Shown here one piece after another: positions 25,780-34,139 of a DNA stretch of 64,000 bases. Origin of the DNA: Methanospirillum stamsii (GTDB lineage Archaea; Halobacteriota; Methanomicrobia; Methanomicrobiales; Methanospirillaceae); the NCBI RefSeq assembly GCF_046244385.1, contig NZ_CP176366.1:868001-932000 (forward strand), given 5' to 3'. The notes under the pieces were generated by a model. It was not told where the DNA came from, searched no databases, and saw only the letters and a program-made list of their open reading frames with translations. The first letter of the stretch is position 1. Each line of letters begins with the position of its first letter. Position numbers and translations under genes: made by a program.

Positions 25780-26063
25780 TGACCTGGATTCCAGTCCTTC
25801 CCGACTTTGGTCTTGGTTGTGATGTATTTACAGGATTTGTTACCCAGCAGGGCGAATCACTGGCACCAGTCCTTGACCAGGTAAACACACTTGAGAAAGT
25901 CACAGACGACATCGTCGGTATGCTCTCCGGAGAAGGCAGTTTCCTTGAAACATTCCCACACCGAGAGAAATCACTGGTTTTCGCAGGTGGTATTACAGCG
26001 ATGTTCTACGGACTTGCTGTAGGACTCCTGGTTGCCGGAGTTATCGTTCTGGCGTTGATGTGA
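25779..26063 (+). CDS. mtrB: tetrahydromethanopterin S-methyltransferase subunit B
   Basis: Small subunit (94 residues) with a hydrophilic N-terminal part (DQVNTLEKVTDDIVGMLS) and one C-terminal membrane segment (about residues 70-92). Its stop is 10 bases from mtrA. Confidence 0.93.
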   Translation: MTWIPVLPDFGLGCDVFTGFVTQQGESLAPVLDQVNTLEKVTDDIVGMLSGEGSFLETFPHREKSLVFAGGITAMFYGLAVGLLVAGVIVLALM

Positions 26064-26073
26064 GGGGAGAAAA

Positions 26074-26808
26074 ATGGCAAACAAGAAATCACCAGCCAGT
26101 GGATGGCCAATCGTTCAGGGTGACTTCCATACGGGTGACCCAAACAGCCCGGTGGCAGTTGTTACCATGGGATCCCACCTCGATGAGGGTGCAATCTGCA
26201 GTGCAGGAGCAGCCATCGCCGGATCCTGTAAAACTGAAAACCTTGGTCTGGAGAAGGTTATTGCAAACATCATCTCCAACCCGAACATCAGGTTCGTTAT
26301 CACCTGTGGTACCGAAGTTAAAGGACACCTTTCCGGCCAGAGCCTTATCGCCCTTCACAAGGGTGGAGTAGACGGCGGTAAAATCGTCGGATCTAAGGGA
26401 GCAATTCCGTTTATTGAAAACCTCTCAGGAGATCATATCAAGCGTTTCCAGGAACAGGTCGAGATTGTCGACATCATGGAAGCCGAAGATCTCGGAGTAG
26501 TTTCAGCAAAAATCAATGAACTGACTGCCAGAGATCCGGGTGCATTCGACGCCGACGCCATGGTCGTTGAAATATCAGATGAATCAGGCGGAGCAGTAGA
26601 AGAGGGTGCTGAAGTCAGACCTATGTCTGCCGAAGTAGCTCTCATTCATGCACGGATGAAAACCATCCAGGGAATGATAACCAATTTAGGTTTCTACGAC
26701 AAATTCGCTGCCGGTGTATACGGTGGTAAAGTCGAAGGACTCATGATTGGACTTATCGTCTCATTTGTGATAGTTGGACTCCTGCTTGCTGGACACGGGG
26801 TGAGCTAA
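26074..26808 (+). CDS. mtrA: tetrahydromethanopterin S-methyltransferase subunit A (corrinoid subunit, copy 1)
   Basis: Carries the corrinoid that accepts the methyl group from H4MPT. The 244-residue protein has the cytoplasmic corrinoid domain (residues 1-170) with His85 in TCGTEVKGHLSGQS, equivalent to the cobalt-ligating His84 of the Methanocaldococcus protein. A C-terminal stretch (residues 219-241) anchors it in the membrane. This is the normally built copy; a second corrinoid domain is fused to MtrG two genes downstream. Confidence 0.96.
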   Translation: MANKKSPASGWPIVQGDFHTGDPNSPVAVVTMGSHLDEGAICSAGAAIAGSCKTENLGLEKVIANIISNPNIRFVITCGTEVKGHLSGQSLIALHKGGVDGGKIVGSKGAIPFIENLSGDHIKRFQEQVEIVDIMEAEDLGVVSAKINELTARDPGAFDADAMVVEISDESGGAVEEGAEVRPMSAEVALIHARMKTIQGMITNLGFYDKFAAGVYGGKVEGLMIGLIVSFVIVGLLLAGHGVS

Positions 26809-27012
26809 GTGTCAGATGAGAAGAAGTCAGGCCCAATACGCATGGCAGCAATTGATGCCATGATGGCTGACATGAAATATAAAGGACAGATCCTTGCACG
26901 TACCAACAAACTTGAATCCGGTATCATGGACTCTGGTATCATCGGATTCTCGATTGGTCTTGCATTTGCCCTGATTCTGGTTGTACCAGTCATTCTGCTC
27001 GGAGGACTCTGA
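26809..27012 (+). CDS. mtrF: tetrahydromethanopterin S-methyltransferase subunit F
   Basis: Small membrane subunit (67 residues): the amphipathic segment AAIDAMMADMKYKGQILART is characteristic of MtrF, followed by one membrane span (residues 43-66). It starts at GTG directly after the mtrA stop codon, with no gap, and shares its last base with the next ATG. Confidence 0.9.
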   Translation: MSDEKKSGPIRMAAIDAMMADMKYKGQILARTNKLESGIMDSGIIGFSIGLAFALILVVPVILLGGL

Positions 27013-27758
27013 TGGCAGAGAAGGGAGAGCCGGCATCAGGCTGGCCAATTGTCCAGGGTGACTTCCACACCGGTGATCCAAAAAACCCGGTAGCCGTCGT
27101 TACCATGGGTTCCCACCTTGATGAGGGAGCAATCTGCAGTGCAGGTGCAGCCATCGCAGGATCATGTAAGACTGAAAACCTCGGTCTGGAGAAGGTTATT
27201 GCAAACGTCATCTCCAACCCGAATATCCGGTTCCTCATTACCTGCGGTACTGAAGTCAAGGGACACCTTTCCGGACAGAGCTTAATCGCACTCCACCAGA
27301 ATGGTATAGAGGGCGGTAAGATCGTCGGTTCTAAAGGAGCAATTCCGTTCATTGAGAACCTCACCGGAGACCACATCAAGAGGTTCCAGGAACAGGTCGA
27401 GATCGTTGACATCATGGAAGCCGAGGATATCGGAGCCGTTTCAGCAAAAATTAAAGAGCTGACGGCACGTGACCCCGGAGTATTCCCTGGTGGAGCAATG
27501 GTTGTTGAGATCAAGGAAGAAGGCGGAGGCGGTGCTGGAGCTGCCAGTGCAACTGCAAACCCGCAGTTCCTTGAAATCGAGGCAAAGCTGGATGCAATTG
27601 AAACCAAACTCGAATTTGTCGAGGGTGAGATGGCCCAGCGTGTCGGCCGGAAAGTCGGGCGGGATATCGGTATTCTCTACGGTATCGTCGCCGGACTTAT
27701 GACATACGTAATAGTTACGGAATTACTGCCAAAATTGCTAGAAATACTCGCACATTAA
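27012..27758 (+). CDS. mtrG: fusion of a second MtrA corrinoid domain with MtrG
   Basis: The 248-residue protein begins with an MtrA domain nearly identical to the preceding mtrA for about 165 residues, including His85 in GTEVKGHLSGQS. After a Gly-rich linker (residues 175-184) it ends as MtrG: a helical LDAIETKLEFVEGEMAQRVG, then VGRKVGRDIGILYGIV and a membrane anchor. No separate mtrG occurs in the operon, so the MtrG role must be filled by this fusion. The two MtrA copies differ at many silent sites but few residues, meaning both are under selection. The enzyme may therefore carry two corrinoids per protomer; this is inferred. Confidence 0.92.
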   Translation: MAEKGEPASGWPIVQGDFHTGDPKNPVAVVTMGSHLDEGAICSAGAAIAGSCKTENLGLEKVIANVISNPNIRFLITCGTEVKGHLSGQSLIALHQNGIEGGKIVGSKGAIPFIENLTGDHIKRFQEQVEIVDIMEAEDIGAVSAKIKELTARDPGVFPGGAMVVEIKEEGGGGAGAASATANPQFLEIEAKLDAIETKLEFVEGEMAQRVGRKVGRDIGILYGIVAGLMTYVIVTELLPKLLEILAH

Positions 27759-27771
27759 GAGGTGATAAGCC

Positions 27772-28794
27772 ATGTTCATGTTTGAAAAGGAACAGACGGT
27801 CCTCGACTTCAACGGCTACAAGCTTGGAGGACAGCCGGGAGAATACCCCCGTGCACTTGGTGCATCGATATTCTATAACAAGCACGAGACCGTGCTCGAT
27901 GACCACACTGGAAAGATTGACAAAGCAAAAGCAGAAGCACTCTGGAACCGCTGTCTTGAACTCTATGATGCTACCGGAAACTGGTACTTCTGTCAGATCA
28001 TCGGTGAATACGGAGAAGCATTCGAGAGTTACATCGACTGGTTCTGTAGCATTGATGACCAGTTCCCATTCCTGATGGACTCATCTGCACCTGCAGCACT
28101 GGCACATGCATGTAAGTATGTGACCGATGCAGGTATTGCAGACCGTGCAGTCTATAACTCCATCAACGGTTCCATCGGACCGGAGAACATAGAAGCACTC
28201 AAGAACAGTGATGTGAATGCAGCAATTGTGCTCGCATTCAACCCTGGTGACCCAAGCGTCCGTGGACGTGAGAAAGTGCTTGCAGAAGGTGGCGTTGCAG
28301 GTCAGGAAAAATCCATGATTGGAATTGCAGAAGAATGTGGGATTACCCGCCCGATTCTTGATACTGCAGCAACTCCGCTCGGACTTGGTTCCGGAGGTTC
28401 ATTCCGTGAGATCCTTGCCTGTAAGGCAATCCACGGTCTGCCAACCGGTGGTGCATACCACAACATGACCGTTTCCTGGACCTGGCTCAAACGCTGGAGA
28501 AAGAGCGGTATTCTTGACCGGTACAAAGATGCAGGAGTACTTCTTGAACAGATGGGACACCACCACTTCGGCGGTGTTGAAGGTATCCGTCAGGCTGCCT
28601 GGTCCTCTGCTGATATCGGATGTAACATTATGGCAGCCACCCTTGGTGCTGACCTTATCATGTTCGGTCCAATCGAGAACTGTGAGGCAACTGCAACCGC
28701 AATGGCATTCAGTGACATTGTCCTTGCAGAAACCCTCCGTGAACTCGGTGGAGACGTTAAAGCAGAAAAGCATCCAATCAACATGCTGGTATAA
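27772..28794 (+). CDS. mtrH: tetrahydromethanopterin S-methyltransferase subunit H
   Basis: Cytoplasmic TIM-barrel subunit (340 residues) that transfers the methyl group from methyl-H4MPT to the corrinoid of MtrA. Typical features are the start FEKEQTVLDFNGYKLGGQPG and the SINGSIGPEN block near residue 128. GAGGTGAT is placed five bases before the ATG at 27772. Last gene of the operon, followed by T-runs at 28801-28809 and 28818-28823. Confidence 0.96.
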   Translation: MFMFEKEQTVLDFNGYKLGGQPGEYPRALGASIFYNKHETVLDDHTGKIDKAKAEALWNRCLELYDATGNWYFCQIIGEYGEAFESYIDWFCSIDDQFPFLMDSSAPAALAHACKYVTDAGIADRAVYNSINGSIGPENIEALKNSDVNAAIVLAFNPGDPSVRGREKVLAEGGVAGQEKSMIGIAEECGITRPILDTAATPLGLGSGGSFREILACKAIHGLPTGGAYHNMTVSWTWLKRWRKSGILDRYKDAGVLLEQMGHHHFGGVEGIRQAAWSSADIGCNIMAATLGADLIMFGPIENCEATATAMAFSDIVLAETLRELGGDVKAEKHPINMLV

Positions 28795-28799
28795 ACCAG

Positions 28800-28824
28800 T
28801 ATTTTTTTTAGTCAGAGTTTTTTC
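28800..28824 (+). terminator. mtr operon T-run terminator
   Basis: Two T-rich runs shortly after the mtrH stop suit archaeal termination. Further on, GACCTT-TTTT-AAGGTC (28874-28889) is a perfect hairpin in front of the DedA gene; its role is unclear. Confidence 0.5.
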
Positions 28825-28981
28825 TTATTTAAATTTAAAGCCGCCATTTTCATCGTTTTTTGGCATGTTTTGTGACCTTTTTTAAGGTCCTACCGGAATC
28901 ATCATCTTATCTCCATCTGAACGGACAATTTTAGAAACAAGTAAAAACTGCTAATATCTTATAATCAGAAACGTAAATTTC

Positions 28982-29647
28982 ATGTTTGAAATGATCACAA
29001 GATTGCTTGACTTTTTTATTCACTTGGATGATTATCTCCCCGGCCTTGTTGAAACCTATGGGAATCTGGTATATGGAATTCTGTTTGTAATCATCTTCTG
29101 TGAAACCGGTCTTGTGATTACACCATTCCTCCCGGGTGATTCTCTTCTCTTTGTCACCGGCACAATCGCAGGAATGGGAATATTAAATATTGGAATCCTT
29201 CTTGGTGTCCTGTATATTGCGGCAATTCTTGGGGACTCGGTTAATTATTTTATCGGTAGATATGTCGGTCATAAAATCATTGATATGAACCTCCCAATGA
29301 TACGAAAAGAGCACCTTGATAAAACACACCTGTACTTTGAAAAATATGGATCTATTACGATTGTTATCGCACGATTTGCACCTTTTGTGAGGACTTTCGC
29401 TCCCTTTCTAGCCGGAATGGGTAAAATGCAGTACCGAACATTCCTGGCATATAACATCTCGGGGGGCATTCTCTGGGTCAGCATATTCCTTCTGGCAGGA
29501 TATTTCCTGGGGGGTATCCCAATTGTAAAAGAGAATATGTCTCTTGTTGCTCTTGCAATCATTCTGATATCTCTTATCGCCGTAGGATCTGTATTAATAG
29601 AGATATGCAGGTTTTTTGGATCATGTGTATTAAAAAAGGTCAGATAA
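28982..29647 (+). CDS. DedA-family membrane protein
   Basis: Integral membrane protein (221 residues) with four to five hydrophobic segments and the DedA signature FLPGDSLLFVTGTIAG (about residues 48-63), then GRYVGHKII and the RFAPFVRTFAPFLAGMG loop. The family includes phospholipid scramblase/flippase-related proteins. Role in archaea not established. Confidence 0.88.
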   Translation: MFEMITRLLDFFIHLDDYLPGLVETYGNLVYGILFVIIFCETGLVITPFLPGDSLLFVTGTIAGMGILNIGILLGVLYIAAILGDSVNYFIGRYVGHKIIDMNLPMIRKEHLDKTHLYFEKYGSITIVIARFAPFVRTFAPFLAGMGKMQYRTFLAYNISGGILWVSIFLLAGYFLGGIPIVKENMSLVALAIILISLIAVGSVLIEICRFFGSCVLKKVR

Positions 29648-29678
29648 ACAATAATTTCCGTATGGAAAAGTCTCAGGT

Positions 29679-29999
29679 ATGACTGATTTTACAGATATGC
29701 GAGTAATACAAAGAAAGAATACCAATAAATGCACAGATGAATATCTGGTAAGTGAGTTTACGTTCAGTCATCCGATAGATACAAAATTCCTCTCAATCCT
29801 CAAAAAACAGGGCACATTATCTGTTAGATCCCTGGGTGAACTTCAGATGTTTACCTTTCATGAAGGAGAATGGCTTACCATGAAAGGAATGACCGGCGAC
29901 ACCATACTTTATGTAACCCATCCCAAAACTGAAAAAAATCGGGTTGAAGAGCGTATTAATTTTTATCTTGACCTGTACCTGGTCATAGAGAAAGAATAA
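29679..29999 (+). CDS. conserved-looking hypothetical protein
   Basis: The 106-residue soluble protein was not recognised. It is Lys/Glu/Thr-rich with alternating beta-like segments (LSVRSLGELQMFTFHEGEW, TILYVTHPK) and an amphipathic C-terminal helix (NRVEERINFYLDLYLVIEKE). No signal peptide or membrane segment. A second start at Met7 is possible. Its codon use matches neighbouring genes. Confidence 0.5.
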   Translation: MTDFTDMRVIQRKNTNKCTDEYLVSEFTFSHPIDTKFLSILKKQGTLSVRSLGELQMFTFHEGEWLTMKGMTGDTILYVTHPKTEKNRVEERINFYLDLYLVIEKE

Positions 30000-30056
30000 C
30001 CAGGGAGTACGACTCGAAATATCCTTAAAAATAACATTTGGACGGGAAATTCCATC

Positions 30057-30860
30057 TTATTTTAAAACCTCGTCCATACTTCCTGAACGGTATCCCTGGA
30101 GATCCAGAGTAACATAGAGGAAACCCAAACTCTTAAATTCCTCCAGAATCCTGTTCCGGGCAGAAAAAATAATCTCCATCTCATCTGGAGGGACTTCCAG
30201 ACGGGCTATGGTTCCATGATGCCGGACCCTTGGCTGGGATATCCCAAGGCCCGACAGGATATCCTCCCCTTTTTCTATCATCCTCAGTTTTTCTTCGGTT
30301 ATCTCATCCCCGTAAGGAATCCTGGAATATAAACAGGCTGCTGATGGCTTGTTCCAGAAAGATAATCCCTTCTCCTTTGAGATAGTCCTGATATCCTGTT
30401 TGGTAATTCCGGCCATGATAAACGGGTGAATCACCCCGCAGGAACTAAATGCATCTATCCCCGGACGGTTTTCTCCAGTATCAGATGCATTCGCACCATC
30501 TGCAATATAATTGCAGTGGTATTTCTTCCGGGCAGTATCAAGGATCTTAAAAATTCCGAGTTTACAAAACCTGCATCTATCGGAAGGATTCAAACGCTTT
30601 AGTTCATCAGAAAACGGAGTTCCGGTGAGGACGGTGAGCGGCAATCCAATTTCTCCGGCCAGTTTTACTGCTGCATGGAACAAACGCCTTGGAACTTCCG
30701 GACCGTCAACAAGAGTACACTGTATGTTATCCGGCCCAAGGGCTTCTTTTGCAAGTACCGCCAGAAGTGCACTATCAACCCCACCGGAGTAGGCAATGAG
30801 GAGAGGAGCATGGCTACGAAGGATTTTAGTTAAGTTGTTTAGTTTCTCGCTGGTTGACAT
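30057..30860 (-). CDS. larE: LarE-like ATP-dependent sulfur transferase
   Basis: PP-loop protein (267 residues): AYSGGVDSALLA near residue 24, DRCRFCKLGIFKIL near residue 92, the SDTGENRPGIDA block and CLYSRIPYGDEIT near residue 176, all typical of LarE. In bacteria LarE gives up its own cysteine sulfur, or a cluster sulfide, for the nickel-pincer cofactor. No lactate racemase or LarB/C gene is in the window, so the sulfur acceptor here is unknown. Confidence 0.85.
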   Translation of the reverse strand: MSTSEKLNNLTKILRSHAPLLIAYSGGVDSALLAVLAKEALGPDNIQCTLVDGPEVPRRLFHAAVKLAGEIGLPLTVLTGTPFSDELKRLNPSDRCRFCKLGIFKILDTARKKYHCNYIADGANASDTGENRPGIDAFSSCGVIHPFIMAGITKQDIRTISKEKGLSFWNKPSAACLYSRIPYGDEITEEKLRMIEKGEDILSGLGISQPRVRHHGTIARLEVPPDEMEIIFSARNRILEEFKSLGFLYVTLDLQGYRSGSMDEVLK

Positions 30861-30907
30861 ATCAATTGAATGACATTCTTTTATGAAAACCCATCAGCCG
30901 GACCAAT

Positions 30908-31291
30908 TCAATCACCATACATATCTGCTAGATATGCATGAAAATCTTGCATTTCTAATTCACGGGCTTTCAATACTTCAAGTTCTTTCCGGACCAGCTT
31001 AATAACAGAGGACTGGTCTGCATGCCATATCCTGGCACCACTCCGGGTTGTCTCTTTTGAAATCAGGCCATTTGCCTCTAAAGATTTAAGATGTGTTTCA
31101 ATGTTGCCATGAAATGAATATTTGAAAACATCCTGCATCTGGGTTTTAATTTTCGACTCCCTGACACCATCGGGAAAACTTGAAATGCAGTATAATATCT
31201 CATGTTCAGTCTGATTATGGCACAATTCACGCCAGTTTTTTCTGCGAGCCTGCACCTCGTCTTCAGTCAGAGCCATATTCTCTTTATTCAA
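30908..31291 (-). CDS. small winged-helix protein (probable regulator)
   Basis: The 127-residue protein has a central winged-helix-like region (HEILYCISSFPDGVRESKIK, ETHLKSLEANGLISKETTRS) followed by a Glu/Lys-rich, coiled-coil-like C-terminal helix. A later start at Met6 (31276) is equally plausible. Probably a transcription regulator; target unknown. It lies upstream of larE on the same strand, 47 bases away. Confidence 0.6.
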   Translation of the reverse strand: MNKENMALTEDEVQARRKNWRELCHNQTEHEILYCISSFPDGVRESKIKTQMQDVFKYSFHGNIETHLKSLEANGLISKETTRSGARIWHADQSSVIKLVRKELEVLKARELEMQDFHAYLADMYGD

Positions 31292-31559
31292 TAAGTTCCA
31301 TTTCCGGATAATTGCTCTCCTGAAAAGGAAAATTCTCTTTTTTCATTAACTCATCAGCAGAAACAAAAAGGATCATATTATGGAATGAACAATAATGCGC
31401 CTGTTTAGTACCTCTTACTTTTTGTAAGGTCCATCAGGATCTGATAAACCAGAACAATGCTAAAAAGAAACCCAATTTTCTCGCTATTTTCGATGTAATA
31501 TGAACTTTACACGAAAATTTACCAGAAACATTAAAAGAGACTCGTTATAATGATGAATT

Positions 31560-32024
31560 ATGGTAAAACTGGAATCTTGTCTTATCTTACTGGTTATGGC
31601 AACACTGGTTATAACCGGATGCTATGCAGAACTGACCATAGAAAGTTCCGAGGCTGATGTCACTACTCTCACTCCGGAACAAAGTGACGTTGTCCTGAAT
31701 GCTACTTATACTGCGGATCAGAACACTACTGCACTTAATATGACCGTGAACGAAACCGTCCAGATCTCACTAAATGAAAATCCAACCACAGGATACATGT
31801 GGAATGTAACCACCTCATCCGGACTTGAGATCCTTGCTGATGAATACACCCCCGATGCAGTTTCCCAGATGATGGCCGGTGCTGGTGGAATACATGAGTG
31901 GATTCTAAAGGCTGTTGATGTTGGAAACCAGACCTTCTCGGCGGTGAACATGCGAAGCTTTGAAAACCTCACCGGTAGTGAGGAAACCTACACCCTGAAC
32001 ATTACTGTTCAGGAACTGATTTGA
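31560..32024 (+). CDS. chagasin-family (I42) protease inhibitor-like lipoprotein
   Basis: The 154-residue protein has a signal peptide ending in a lipobox-like ITGC (Cys21). A chagasin fold follows, with the loop NENPTTGYMW near residue 75, the GAGGIHEW segment near residue 117 and a final beta strand ETYTLNITVQ. Chagasins inhibit papain-like cysteine proteases at the cell surface. Asn/Thr richness (NxT sites) suits N-glycosylation. Confidence 0.8.
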   Translation: MVKLESCLILLVMATLVITGCYAELTIESSEADVTTLTPEQSDVVLNATYTADQNTTALNMTVNETVQISLNENPTTGYMWNVTTSSGLEILADEYTPDAVSQMMAGAGGIHEWILKAVDVGNQTFSAVNMRSFENLTGSEETYTLNITVQELI

Positions 32025-32150
32025 GAAAAAACACCTGATGTAATTATTGCATCTCCCTTTTTTTATGAACATACCAGTCTGTGAACCCTCCGGTCTGGAA
32101 AGATACTCTTAAGAATCATCTTTCATAAATTCTATCCCGAAGTGAACCAT

Positions 32151-32708
32151 ATGGAGAAGGTCACCCTCGGCCCCATGCCGTTTATGAGTGTTATGCCCAC
32201 CCTGCTTGTCGGGGCAGATGTTGATGGAAAACCAAATTATATGACCGCTGCATGGGCTACAGTTGCCTGTATGGCACCACCCATGGTATGCGTTGCGATC
32301 AACAAAATCAGGCATACTGCAAAAGGTATTGACCAGAATAACACATTCAGCCTAAATATATCTACTTCAAAGCAGGTAATCGAGAGTGATTATTGCGGGA
32401 TTGTCTCCGGTGCAAAGGAAGACAAGGCCGGAGTTTTCACATCATTTTACGGAAAACTGAAAACGGCTCCCCTCGCAAAAGAATGCCCGGTTAATATGGA
32501 GTGTAAACTCTTCCAGAGTGTTGATTGCGGAAGCCATCTGCTCTATATTGGAGAGGTCGTGGAAATTCATGCAGACAAGGATGTTGTCACCGATGGCAAA
32601 CCGGATATTACCAAAATAAACCCGATTGTATACGCCCAGAGTGCGTATTTTGATGTCGGAGAACAAATCGGCAAAGCATTTTCTGATGGAAAACAGTTTA
32701 AAAAATAA
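32151..32708 (+). CDS. flavin reductase-family (FMN-binding) protein
   Basis: Split-barrel FMN-binding protein (185 residues) of the flavoredoxin/flavin reductase family: GPMPFMSVMPTLLVGADVDG start, NYMTAAWATVACMAPPMVC block and NTFSLNIST near residue 67. A GTG at 32142 is possible, but a TATA-like element near 32121-32131 suggests a leaderless transcript at the ATG used here. It ends in the basic tail GKQFKK. Confidence 0.82.
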   Translation: MEKVTLGPMPFMSVMPTLLVGADVDGKPNYMTAAWATVACMAPPMVCVAINKIRHTAKGIDQNNTFSLNISTSKQVIESDYCGIVSGAKEDKAGVFTSFYGKLKTAPLAKECPVNMECKLFQSVDCGSHLLYIGEVVEIHADKDVVTDGKPDITKINPIVYAQSAYFDVGEQIGKAFSDGKQFKK

Positions 32709-32810
32709 TCAGTCTTTTTTTTGCCTGGCAGGTTTACCGGAGTTAAGAAACCATATCACCCCTGGTTCACAGACGATTTCAAAAAGTAAACCGCCCTAAT
32801 ATATTCAGGT

Positions 32811-33569
32811 ATGGTAGAGAAAAACCAGTCAGCCCAGTCATCAAGACAGAAGATTCGGAAAGCAATTCTTATCCTGACTTTTCTTCTCATTCCGGTGACG
32901 ATATTTTATGTCTCGCCCGTGGTGATCATGATGGGGGCCTCCGAAGGCATAGTATCAGGAAGTATGATTCTCTTTGTCCTGTTATTCATTCTGTCCCTGT
33001 TTCTCGGCCGTTTATGGTGCGGATGGCTCTGCCCCATGGGAGCCTGGCAGGAACTTTGTTCACCGGTTATGAAGAGAACGGTAAAGGAAGGATGGCGTAA
33101 TTATATCAAATATGTCATTTCCGTGCTCTGGCTCGCAGCAATTGCAAATGCATTTATGAGTGCCGGAGGAATCAAAGGTATTGATCCGTTCTTTGGTACG
33201 GTAAACGGGATCTCCATATCTTCAATGGAAGTCCTGATGATGGTAGGGATGATCTTCTTTTTCATATTCGTAATTGCGTTCATCACTGGAAAGCGTGGGG
33301 TATGTCATGTTGTCTGCCCTATTGCGGGGATTATGGTAGCCGGCCGTGCAATCAGAAACATGATTGGGTGGTCTGCCATTCAGCTTGATGCCGAAGCAGA
33401 TCTCTGTATTGACTGCAAAAAATGTGTACAAGAATGTCCTATGGGGCTTGATGTACATGGAATGGTCAGGCAAAATAAGATGGAAAACCCGGATTGTATT
33501 CTCTGTGCCAGTTGTTCAGATATCTGCCCGGAAGGGGTTATCCGGTATTCTTTCGCAGGAAAGAAATAA
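32811..33569 (+). CDS. NapH-like polyferredoxin membrane protein
   Basis: The 252-residue protein has four to five membrane segments, the NapH/CcoG-type RLWCGWLCPMGAWQ motif (near residue 65) and VCHVVCPI, then two C-terminal [4Fe-4S] ferredoxin motifs CIDCKKCVQECP and CILCASCSDICP. Such proteins move electrons across or along the membrane. No partner gene is adjacent, so donor and acceptor are unknown. Confidence 0.82.
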   Translation: MVEKNQSAQSSRQKIRKAILILTFLLIPVTIFYVSPVVIMMGASEGIVSGSMILFVLLFILSLFLGRLWCGWLCPMGAWQELCSPVMKRTVKEGWRNYIKYVISVLWLAAIANAFMSAGGIKGIDPFFGTVNGISISSMEVLMMVGMIFFFIFVIAFITGKRGVCHVVCPIAGIMVAGRAIRNMIGWSAIQLDAEADLCIDCKKCVQECPMGLDVHGMVRQNKMENPDCILCASCSDICPEGVIRYSFAGKK

Positions 33570-33604
33570 TAAAAATACGATAAATCACTTTTTTATAGAG
33601 TTTT

Positions 33605-33627
33605 TTCAGGGGTTCCCCTGAATTTTG
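33605..33627 (+). terminator. hairpin terminator in 33570-33944 gap
   Basis: TTCAGGGG-TTCCCCTGAA at 33605-33622 is a perfect 18-base palindrome with TTTTG after it. A weaker hairpin AATCACC/GGTGATT follows (33659-33688). The 375-base gap otherwise holds only T-runs and A/T-rich promoter-like sequence; no gene is supported. Confidence 0.6.
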
Positions 33628-33944
33628 ACATCCGGCTTTTAGGAATTGTAACCGCTACAATCACCATTCCACCTTGCTATCGGTGATTATTGAGAGATCT
33701 AAACAGCCATTTTTCATAAGGCACTTTATGATAAACCCATCCAGCTCCTGATGAGTAACACACATACTAATCTCTCACTTTTTTTACCTTTTTTTCGGCC
33801 TTACAGGTGTAGAGAGAAATTCTGTTTTATCGGATTTTACCATTTAATAAACTACATGATGGTTTATGCAAGAAGTGAAAATCTTTTTTTATTCAAATTC
33901 AGTTATCATCAAACCTATGTCGAATTAATGCCAAACTTATACCA

Positions 33945-34139
33945 ATGATCCTGATCCTTCCGGATAAATCTGAAATAACTCTTGATGTGAATGGAAATTC
34001 CATTGAGGCACTATTGGTAACCAGGGGAATTTCCCCACTCACCGTCCTGGTATCAAGAGGCGATGAGATAATCCCGGAAGATACCATCCCGGAGGAAGAA
34101 GATACCATAAGAATTATCCAGGTATCACATGGCGGATAA
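33945..34139 (+). CDS. ThiS/MoaD-type ubiquitin-like sulfur carrier
   Basis: The 64-residue beta-grasp protein ends in Gly-Gly (VSHGG), the residue pair that is activated to a thiocarboxylate. It overlaps the TtuA/NcsA-like gene by 11 bases, so the two most likely work together, the carrier feeding sulfur to tRNA thiolation. The start at ATG 33945 gives the usual length of the family. Confidence 0.82.
   Translation: MILILPDKSEITLDVNGNSIEALLVTRGISPLTVLVSRGDEIIPEDTIPEEEDTIRIIQVSHGG

Noticed and set aside
26990..27607. 205-residue minus-strand open frame opposite the MtrA-MtrG fusion
   Set aside because: Ser/Ala/Pro-rich mirror of the coding strand; the same kind of frame exists opposite mtrA (26115-26303).
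33570..33944. Candidate tRNA or small RNA in the gap before the sulfur-carrier gene
   Set aside because: Two hairpins are present, but no T-loop consensus or cloverleaf order can be built.
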